Source: Halovenus sp037080055 | Lineage (GTDB): Archaea; Halobacteriota; Halobacteria; Halobacteriales; Haloarculaceae | DNA length: 64,000 nt | Reading direction: 5' to 3' | Assembly (NCBI RefSeq): GCF_037080055.1 | Contig: NZ_JBAOJI010000006.1 | Coordinates: forward strand, 1-64,000 | Shown here: positions 57,275 to 64,000 of the stretch, one piece after another | How positions within the stretch are numbered: the first letter of the stretch is position 1 | Layout of the letters: the number at the start of each line of letters is the position of its first letter | Notes under the pieces: generated by a model | Told to the model about the DNA's origin: nothing | Seen by the model: the letters and a program-made list of their open reading frames with translations, nothing else | Databases searched by the model: none | Position numbers and translations under genes: made by a program

Positions 57275-58240
57275 ATGGCAGGACAGAATACAGGCGTCGT
57301 GTTGGCGGCCATGTTCGCCAACGGAGCGATTGCCGTGTTGAAGTTTTTCGGCTATCTGCTCACCGGAAGCCCGTCGATGCTCGCCGAGACCTATCACTCT
57401 ATTTCCGACACCGGGAATCAGGTCTTACTGTTAATTGGGATCAAATACAGCCAGCGAGGGGCCTCTCAAATCCATCCCTACGGCTACGGAAAAGCACAGT
57501 TTTTCTTCGCGTTTCTCGTCTCGGTGCTGCTCTTTGGCGTCGCGGGCTGGGAAAGTCTGACCCACGGCATCTCCAAACTCCGAGAAGGCGGTCACGGGAG
57601 CGAGGCCAGCCAGCCCGAACTGCTCGGGATCACAATCGATATTTCGCTTCCGGTCGATCCCTTCTGGATCTCGGTTGTGATTCTGCTCGGCGCAATCGTC
57701 TTCGAGACCTACGCCTTCGTGAAGGCCCGCGCCGAACTGAAACGGCAGATGAACGAGTACGACTGGTCGGGATACCGCGAGGCGTTCGCCCAGTCCAGTG
57801 ACATCACGACACTGACTGCCTTCACCGAGGATACGATCGCCCTGCTCGGACTTGTTGTCGCTCTCGTCGGCCAGACAGCCTCCCGAGTGACCGGCAATCC
57901 AGCGTACGACTCTCTCGGTGCAATCGTCATCGGCGTGTTGCTGATGGTCTTCGCACTCTTGCTCGCCGTCGAGAACAAACGGCTCATCCTCGGCGAGAGT
58001 CTCCCGACCACCATCGAATCGGACCTGCAAACCGCGATCACCGACCACGATGGCGTCGCTCACGTCGATGACTTCCGAACGATGTTCATCGGGACCGGAC
58101 AGGTGCTCGTGACCGCAGACGTGAGTTTCGATTCAGGGCTCGAAACTGTCGATATCGACGAGGATATCCAGCACCTCGAATCGAAACTCGAAGAGATCGA
58201 CAACCGCGTGAAACTGGTCTACATCGAACCGCAGCTCTGA
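57275..58240 (+). CDS. Cation diffusion facilitator family metal/H+ antiporter
   Basis: A 321-residue CDF transporter with six helices. A first helix FANGAIAVLKFFGYLLTGSP leads to SMLAETYHSISDTGNQVLLL, with the metal-site HxxxD in YHSISD; a second metal motif is near SFLTAFTEDTIALLG-like TTLTAFTEDTIALLGLV. A cytoplasmic C-terminal domain follows (VAHVDDFRTMFIGTGQVLVT). It exports Zn2+, Fe2+, Mn2+ or similar divalent metal in exchange for H+. Loop length between helices 3 and 4 is greater than usual. Confidence 0.85.
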   Translation: MAGQNTGVVLAAMFANGAIAVLKFFGYLLTGSPSMLAETYHSISDTGNQVLLLIGIKYSQRGASQIHPYGYGKAQFFFAFLVSVLLFGVAGWESLTHGISKLREGGHGSEASQPELLGITIDISLPVDPFWISVVILLGAIVFETYAFVKARAELKRQMNEYDWSGYREAFAQSSDITTLTAFTEDTIALLGLVVALVGQTASRVTGNPAYDSLGAIVIGVLLMVFALLLAVENKRLILGESLPTTIESDLQTAITDHDGVAHVDDFRTMFIGTGQVLVTADVSFDSGLETVDIDEDIQHLESKLEEIDNRVKLVYIEPQL

Positions 58241-58825
58241 TCAGGTGGCTGTCGGCTCCACCTGCCGGCCGACGACAACCAGCGAGCCGACGAGCATGGC
58301 GACCGACAGCGGGAGCAGTAACTCGAAGACGACCAGCACCGCCCCCGTGATCTGGATGCCGATCAACAGGACGACGACCGGCGCACAACAGGCCGCCCCG
58401 GACAGCAGTGCGGGAACCCCGGCGACGAGACCGGCCGACCCGCTCGTGATGCCACAAGCCGTCGGCTGTCGCCAGGCGATATAAGAGACAGCGACGTTGA
58501 TGCCGACGAGTATCCCGATGGCGAGCCCGATAATCGTGTTCAGGGAGAACTGGTAGGTGACGATCCCGAGTTCGAACAGCGCGACCGGTTCGTAAGTGAA
58601 CGAGCCAAACGTCTGCCGGAAGAGCTGTGCTGCCGGTGTGCTGGCGATTCGGACGCCGAACGCCCCCGTCCCGGGCTGTAACATCCCAATCGCGTACAGG
58701 TATCCAAGCAGATAGAGGATCGTCACCCCGACCGCGACTGCCCGGCCGCCGCGACTCCCAAGTGAGATTCCGATCGCTCGTCTCGTCCGGCCGACAGTCT
58801 CCCTGAGGGTACCGCTCACGGTCAT
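58241..58825 (-). CDS. Polytopic membrane protein with ACCAP motif
   Basis: A 194-residue protein with about four to six hydrophobic segments. A transmembrane stretch includes LVAGVPALLSGAACCAPVVV, where the vicinal cysteines and Pro are the only strong motif, similar to metal- or thiol-handling membrane proteins. Its ATG overlaps the stop codon of the DUF3179 gene (ATGA), so the two are translationally coupled. Function unknown. One base separates it from the convergent CDF gene stop. Confidence 0.65.
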   Translation of the reverse strand: MTVSGTLRETVGRTRRAIGISLGSRGGRAVAVGVTILYLLGYLYAIGMLQPGTGAFGVRIASTPAAQLFRQTFGSFTYEPVALFELGIVTYQFSLNTIIGLAIGILVGINVAVSYIAWRQPTACGITSGSAGLVAGVPALLSGAACCAPVVVLLIGIQITGAVLVVFELLLPLSVAMLVGSLVVVGRQVEPTAT

Positions 58826-59952
58826 TCGTACAGCTCCGTGTTGGGGTAGTAGGCGAACCACGCGAACCAGTAGGCGTCGAAGGAGATGATCCGGTCGAGT
58901 GGTAGTTCGTCCGGCGGGTGTTCATCGCCGTCGGGTCCGACGAGTCGGTCGCCGTTGTGGGTAAACTCCCGCTGTTCAGGGTTTCGATAGAACCAGGCGG
59001 TGTCCAGCCGTGGATCGTGTACTGCCAGTATGGGCGTGTCGCCGAGTTGGCCGGTGAAGGTCCCGTCGTCGTGGAGTCGGTCACGGGTGACCGCGATTGC
59101 TCCCTCACTCGCTCGTGCACCGTAGACCCACTTTTTCGCGTGGAACCGGTCGTTCTCGTAGATGTTCGGAAAGATCGTGCTGTCACTGTCGTAGTAGTCG
59201 CGGGAGGCGTAGGGATCCTGGTCGTAGTTGCGAGCGTATCCGGTCTCCTCCGAGAGCACGGTCGTATCGGGATACAGCGCGGTCCACTGATCGAGCGTCG
59301 TCCAGACCACCTCGAACTCGCGGAGGGTCGCGCCGCCGTCGGTGTCGTGCCAGGGCCCCGGAATCGAGGCCGCTGCAATCTGTGGCCACCACCGCTCGGC
59401 CGCCCGGTCGTACATGATGAGGTTGTTGTTGACCAACATTCCCGAGACACCGAGGGTCGTCTCGCCGCGCTCGAATCCCTGTACTGTCCCGGTCAACGGA
59501 CAGTAGGTAACACTCACCGGTGTCGATCCGAGAGTGTCGTTGACAATTTCGTGGTTGACGAGAATGTCTCGCGGATAGGCCTTCGCCTCGCCGTCGTACC
59601 GCGCGCCAAAGACGGTTGCCTCCCCGGAGAAATCGGCCTCATCGGGGGGGACGAAAGTCGGATCGTCGATTGCTGGAATGCCGTCTTTCCCAGGCCCGCC
59701 ATCCGCTGCCGCCTCGCGCATCTCCTCTCGTGAAACCGGCAGCGGAAGCACCCGGTCGCCGAACGGCGGCGCGTTCGTCGGTTCGTCTGTCGGTGGGTTG
59801 GCTCCGACGAAACTGACTGTTCCGACGTCCTCACCGACGTCGACCCGTTCTCCCCCCGACCCGAGCAGCGAACAACCGGCTAACCCAACTGTCGCCGCCG
59901 TCCCGACTGCTCCGAGGAGCCGTCGGCGGGAAAGTGTATGTCCCATTGTCAT
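58822..59952 (-). CDS. DUF3179 family Tat lipoprotein
   Basis: A 376-residue protein (374 from the second Met). The signal MGHTLSRRRLLGAVGTAATV has twin Arg and a lipobox GLAGC, so it is probably a Tat-exported lipoprotein. The rest matches DUF3179: DGIPAIDDPTFVPPDEADF, GEAKAYPRDILVNHEIVNDT, VSVTYCPLTGTVQGFERGE, LMYDRAAERWWPQIAAASIP-type, and ATRDRL-type segments. The family is uncharacterised; it occurs in archaea and bacteria. It is translationally coupled to the membrane protein that follows. Confidence 0.8.
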   Translation of the reverse strand: MTMGHTLSRRRLLGAVGTAATVGLAGCSLLGSGGERVDVGEDVGTVSFVGANPPTDEPTNAPPFGDRVLPLPVSREEMREAAADGGPGKDGIPAIDDPTFVPPDEADFSGEATVFGARYDGEAKAYPRDILVNHEIVNDTLGSTPVSVTYCPLTGTVQGFERGETTLGVSGMLVNNNLIMYDRAAERWWPQIAAASIPGPWHDTDGGATLREFEVVWTTLDQWTALYPDTTVLSEETGYARNYDQDPYASRDYYDSDSTIFPNIYENDRFHAKKWVYGARASEGAIAVTRDRLHDDGTFTGQLGDTPILAVHDPRLDTAWFYRNPEQREFTHNGDRLVGPDGDEHPPDELPLDRIISFDAYWFAWFAYYPNTELYE

Positions 59953-60190
59953 TTCTTCGGTCGGTGTGCTCAAGAGAGTCCTGTGGTCGTGCACGTGGAG
60001 TACACTGTCGCTCCCAACTCGGGGTTGCACGTCGCTGTTTTCCTCTCGACAAGCTCCAAATTAACCGTTGTCTCTCGGTTTCCCTCCCGATTATCAATAT
60101 TGGTTTCTGAAAATCTCTTTCCACATATCGGCCGTTTACGTAGTATTAAGTGTAATAACGGTGGTTTCATTGAACAATGGGGGTCTACCG

Positions 60191-63100
60191 ATGAATCGAT
60201 CAAGGAGAGAGACGAATAGGTCACGAACAGCACTCACATTAGTTGTCTTTTGTGTTCTCGGGGTTGGACTTGCAACCGTTCCGGGGCTCGCCGGGGCGGA
60301 TGTCTCCGAGGGGTCGGCCGACTCCTCGATTGCGACCGAGTCGGCGGCCACGGAGCCCGAGTTCACGCTCGATTCGACCTCGGTGGCCCAATCCAGCGAC
60401 GTCGTTGCGACGTTCACCGCGACAAACGTCGGTGATGGGTTCATCTCTTTCGACGAAGACAACATCGACGACGCGCGGGCGGAAGGGTTGAGCTTCTCGG
60501 AAGGAGACATCATCATCGAGGGCGAAATCTACGACAACGGGAGCTGGCAGTCGACCGATACGACGTTCAAGACGCTGAACACGGAATCAGACGGCAGCGG
60601 ATTCGACGCACAGCCGACAGCACCCAACGGTCTCGAAGGTGAGTTCGACCCCGATACCGGGCGGATGACCGCAAGCGGGACGCTGAAGATCGAACTGGCG
60701 TTAACTGGCGATACCTTCCAGTTCGACCTCGCGATGGTCACCGGCACGAGCAACGGGGCCGCGAGTTCGGACGGTCTTCAGGGCGAATTCGACGCCGACC
60801 TCGACAACGGCGGCTTCGTCAATCTCGTCGACAACGAGTACACCGTGCCCGAAGAGACGGGCAACGATCTGCTCGATCAACAACTCGGCCTGCCGATCGA
60901 AGAGCCGGGACTGGCCTGGTTCGATCTCCATCTGAATCTCGAAACCAGCCGGGTCGTCTCCGAGACCGGCAGTCTCACCGGGACGGTCACCGACGAGTCT
61001 GGCAACCCGGTCGAGGGTGCGACCGTCGACATCGTCGACTCCGCGAAAGACGCGACGACTGGTGCCGACGGCTCGTACAGTTTCGAGGAACTCGACGTGG
61101 GAACGTACGACATCCGCGTCAGTGCCGACCAGTACCAGACGACCGAAGCTACAGTCGATATTGCTGCCGACGAGCAGACCCAGCGCGACGTTACCTTGGG
61201 GGCTGAACCGGCAAACCTCGAACTCTCGCTGGAAGGGAGCGTCGTGACTGCGGGCGAGACGCTCGAAGTGATCGGCACGGTCACGAACACCGGCGGGACG
61301 ACAGCGACGGAGACGGCGACGATTTCGATCGGTGACCTCGCCACGAGCGAGCAATCGATCGAGGTCGCCCCCGGCGAATCCGTCCAGATCACCGAGACCG
61401 TCGACACGACCGAGTCGGATGTTGGCGAGTACACTGCCGAACTCACCGCCGACGGCAAGCGCGCCACGACGGAAGCGGTCGTCCGGGACCCCTTCGAGAA
61501 GAAACAGCCCGTGGCGACGTTCACCGCCGAAAACGTCGGTGACGGCTTGATCTCCTTCTCTTCGACGTTCCTCGAAGCCGTTGCCGAGGGGTCGTACTTC
61601 CCAGCCGAGGAGATCGTTATCGAAGGTGAGATCTACGACGACAACACCTGGCGGTCGACGAACGTCGAGATCCCACAGCTACAGACCTCTGCCGACCAGG
61701 TCCAGGTCGAAGTCGACGTGCCCGGCGGAATCACCGGAACGATCGACCGCGACACGGGCACGATGACCGCAGACGCCGAGTTCGACATTTCGGTCGTCGG
61801 GCGGGACGCCTCCTTCCAGTTCGTCCTCGAAGCGACGACCGGTGAGAGCGGCATGTTGACCGGCGAAGCCGATTTCACCGGCGACTCGGCCGATCTCACG
61901 CTCATGGAGAACGAATTCACCGTCGATCAGACGACCGGTGACGATGTCGTCGACACCGGACTGGAACTCCCGGCGGACGAACCCGGAGAGAACTGGTTCT
62001 CGCTGGTGCTCGACATGTCTATCGACGACGACCCGACCGGAAGCGTGACCGGTACCGTCAGCAACCAGAACGGCGACCCGATCGAAGGCGCGAGTGTCGC
62101 TGCCGGCGGGCAGAGCGTCGAAACGGACGCACAGGGGCAGTACACGCTCGACGGACTCGCCGTCGGCCCGCAGACGCTCACCGTCACGACACCCAGTGGT
62201 GCCGAACGCACGGTCGATGTCGAAGTCGTCGCGAACGACCAGGTCGAACAATCGGTTGAATTCGAGTTGACCGGCAGCGTCAGCGGAACTGTCCAGACGA
62301 ATTCCGGCGAAGCAGTTCCGGACGCGGCCGTCCGTATCGAGGGCACGACTATCGAAACCAGCACGGCGGCAGACGGGTCGTTCACGCTTGCGGACGTGCC
62401 CGCCGGCACGCAGACGCTGGTCGTCGACCCTGCGGACCTAGCCGCACAGACGTTCGATATCGAGGTTGTGACCGGCGAGCAGACACAACGTGATATCACG
62501 CTCGATCTGACCGGCGGCGTGAGCGGAACCGTCATCGCGGCCGTTGGCTCACCGTCCGAGGACGCCACCGTCGCACTCGTCGACGAGAACGAGCAGTCCG
62601 TCGCCGAGACGACAACCGACAGTGACGGCCAATACGAGTTCACCGGTATCCAGCCCGGCGAATACCGACTGATCGCCGACGGCGGCCTGTCCGGTCGCCA
62701 GCAAACGACCGTCACCGTCGTCCCCGGCGAAACGGTCGAGCAGGATCTCGAACTCAGTCAGCCGGGGATCAACGTCCGCGTCGAGGATGTCCAGACGACG
62801 AAGGGGACGACTGCCAAGGTGAGCGCCGTCTTCGAGAACGCCGGGGCCGCGAGCACGACTGAAACCGCGACCCTCTCCGTCGGGAACGTCGCCTCGACCG
62901 AACAGCAGATCGAACTCGGGGCCGGCGAGCGCCAGCAGATCACCCTCGAACTGACCCCGTCGGGCACCGGCGAGTTCCCGATTGTCGCGACGGCGGGCGA
63001 CAAGCAGGCGCAGGGCAAACTCATCGTCACCGGCGGCGGTGAGATCGTCGCGAACTTCCGAGCCGAAGCGGTCGGTGACAGCTACGTCTCGTTCAACGAA

Positions 63101-64000
63101 GATAACGAAGACGACGCCGTCGCAGAGGCCACGGAGTTCCCCGACGCGAACGAGGCCTCCGGGCAGGACGTGCTCTGGATTCAGGGCGTGATCTACGAGG
63201 ACGGTACCTGGCGCGCGACCGACCAGAATCTGCCGAATCTCAAGCAGAGCGGCCTCGATATCGGTGTCGAGAACCGGTCGACGATGACCGGAACGATCGA
63301 TCCCGAGTCGGGGGCGATGAACGTCAACGCGGATTTCCTGACGACGATCCTGCTCGGCAACGAGCAGAACCCGAACTTCGAGTTCAGCATCGAAGCCGGA
63401 ACCGGCGAGAGCAACGCACTGTCCGGTGACGCCGACTTCGAGCAAGAGACTCTCGACCTGGATAGCGGAGAGAGCTACTCCGCGTCGGTCTCGCTGGTGG
63501 ACAACGACTTCGTCGTCGGCGACAAGACCGGCAATCTCCTCGCCGACAGTTCGCTCGGCCTGCCCTCGAAGCAGGCGGCGAACAACTGGTTCAAACTCAA
63601 CCTCGATATGACGATCCGCGAGGGCAAACGCGATGTCGGCGCTGTCGAGGGAACCGTCACCGACGAGAACGGCGATCCGATCAACAACGCCACCGTGCGC
63701 GCCGGCGGGACGGAGACGACGACCGATGCCGATGGCAGCTACACACTCGAGGGCGTGACTGCGGGTGAGATGACGGTCACCGCCAACGTGCTCGATTACG
63801 AGGAATCGAGTACCGAGGTCGATATCGAGGAGGACGGTACCGCAACCCAGGACTTCCAGCTCACACCCGGTGAACCCGAGTACAGACTCGCAGTCGACGG
63901 CACTAGCGTGACCGAAGGTGAGACTCTCAGAGTACAGGGCGCAATCGCCAACGTCGGCACGGCCACGGCCGATTCGAGCCTGCGACTCACGGTGGATGGG
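60191..64000 (+). CDS. Large modular surface protein, C-terminus beyond the window
   Basis: At least 1270 residues. A signal-peptide-like start (RTALTLVVFCVLGVGLATVP, cleavage after GLAGA near 36) is followed by repeated modules. A beta-sandwich type (VATFTATNVGDG, IIEGEIYDNGSWQST) occurs at about 71, 440 and 950. CARDB-like domains are at about 343, 860 and 1231. Five CarboxypepD_reg-type beta units start near 261, 617, 695, 774 and 1150 (GTVTDESGNPVEGATV, GTVSNQNGDPIEGASV and alike). The pattern fits a secreted adhesin or S-layer-associated fibre. No stop is reached before 64000. Starts other than ATG 60191 were not supported. Confidence 0.8.
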   Translation, partial: MNRSRRETNRSRTALTLVVFCVLGVGLATVPGLAGADVSEGSADSSIATESAATEPEFTLDSTSVAQSSDVVATFTATNVGDGFISFDEDNIDDARAEGLSFSEGDIIIEGEIYDNGSWQSTDTTFKTLNTESDGSGFDAQPTAPNGLEGEFDPDTGRMTASGTLKIELALTGDTFQFDLAMVTGTSNGAASSDGLQGEFDADLDNGGFVNLVDNEYTVPEETGNDLLDQQLGLPIEEPGLAWFDLHLNLETSRVVSETGSLTGTVTDESGNPVEGATVDIVDSAKDATTGADGSYSFEELDVGTYDIRVSADQYQTTEATVDIAADEQTQRDVTLGAEPANLELSLEGSVVTAGETLEVIGTVTNTGGTTATETATISIGDLATSEQSIEVAPGESVQITETVDTTESDVGEYTAELTADGKRATTEAVVRDPFEKKQPVATFTAENVGDGLISFSSTFLEAVAEGSYFPAEEIVIEGEIYDDNTWRSTNVEIPQLQTSADQVQVEVDVPGGITGTIDRDTGTMTADAEFDISVVGRDASFQFVLEATTGESGMLTGEADFTGDSADLTLMENEFTVDQTTGDDVVDTGLELPADEPGENWFSLVLDMSIDDDPTGSVTGTVSNQNGDPIEGASVAAGGQSVETDAQGQYTLDGLAVGPQTLTVTTPSGAERTVDVEVVANDQVEQSVEFELTGSVSGTVQTNSGEAVPDAAVRIEGTTIETSTAADGSFTLADVPAGTQTLVVDPADLAAQTFDIEVVTGEQTQRDITLDLTGGVSGTVIAAVGSPSEDATVALVDENEQSVAETTTDSDGQYEFTGIQPGEYRLIADGGLSGRQQTTVTVVPGETVEQDLELSQPGINVRVEDVQTTKGTTAKVSAVFENAGAASTTETATLSVGNVASTEQQIELGAGERQQITLELTPSGTGEFPIVATAGDKQAQGKLIVTGGGEIVANFRAEAVGDSYVSFNEDNEDDAVAEATEFPDANEASGQDVLWIQGVIYEDGTWRATDQNLPNLKQSGLDIGVENRSTMTGTIDPESGAMNVNADFLTTILLGNEQNPNFEFSIEAGTGESNALSGDADFEQETLDLDSGESYSASVSLVDNDFVVGDKTGNLLADSSLGLPSKQAANNWFKLNLDMTIREGKRDVGAVEGTVTDENGDPINNATVRAGGTETTTDADGSYTLEGVTAGEMTVTANVLDYEESSTEVDIEEDGTATQDFQLTPGEPEYRLAVDGTSVTEGETLRVQGAIANVGTATADSSLRLTVDG

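Overview
The window reads as a haloarchaeal chromosome segment (class Halobacteria; genus not determinable here). It is GC-rich, the proteins are strongly acidic, and start codons often lie about 27 bases downstream of an AT-rich TATA-like box, which suggests leaderless mRNAs. Family-level markers agree: the haloarchaeal-type malate synthase, an archaeal MCM helicase with inteins, a RIO1 kinase, PhiH1-repressor-like winged helices, PilA-type pilins and Tat-dependent secreted proteins.

Left chromosomal part (1-24384). Housekeeping and stress genes: msrA, two short-chain dehydrogenases, a family-4-like uracil-DNA glycosylase, a family 2 glycosyltransferase, a monothiol glutaredoxin, malate synthase, a DUF389 membrane protein, a PiT phosphate transporter, a CNNM/CorC-type membrane protein, a glutaredoxin plus cysteine-free peroxiredoxin-fold pair, a Sua5/YrdC-type tRNA-modification enzyme and a stand-alone Cas4-like nuclease. 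The 5.6 kb mcm gene carries two large inteins, one in Walker A and one just after Walker B. Each combines a LAGLIDADG endonuclease with extra helix-turn-helix modules. A TRAM protein, a soluble PAS/chemotaxis transducer and an amidohydrolase-MIP18 pair follow.

Integrated element (about 24385-38298). An 18-bp copy of the 3' end of tRNA-Ile(GAU) lies at 24385 and the intact tRNA gene at 38283-38356. A tyrosine integrase sits beside the distal copy. Between them is a minus-strand gene string in the order expected for a pleolipovirus: HUH Rep, OB-like small protein, two four-helix membrane proteins, an anchored Ig-like protein, a Tat-exported spike-like protein with a C-terminal anchor, two membrane-anchored accessory proteins and a P-loop ATPase. 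The integrase side carries cargo and control genes: two tandem PhiH1-repressor-like winged-helix proteins, a helix-turn-helix protein with a possible homing-endonuclease-like segment, and two tandem type IV pilins. I read this as a provirus related to pleolipoviruses that carries its own pilin genes. Nested extra attachment-like sequences suggest more than one integration event. A 50-residue zinc-finger gene is translationally coupled to rep, and a 37-codon reading frame is coupled to the integrase.

Right chromosomal part (38357-64000). FxsA, a CPA-type antiporter with a TrkA module, RIO1 kinase, a dolichol-kinase-like membrane protein, glycyl-tRNA synthetase coupled to a four-CBS protein, SerA, a Tat-exported beta-propeller protein, a complete seven-gene Mrp (Mnh A-G) Na+/H+ antiporter operon with stop/start overlaps, a PQQ-type sugar dehydrogenase, a CDF metal transporter, a DUF3179 lipoprotein coupled to a membrane protein, and the first 1270 residues of a very large modular surface protein that runs off the window.

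All family names come from reading motifs and remembered family features. No database search was run.
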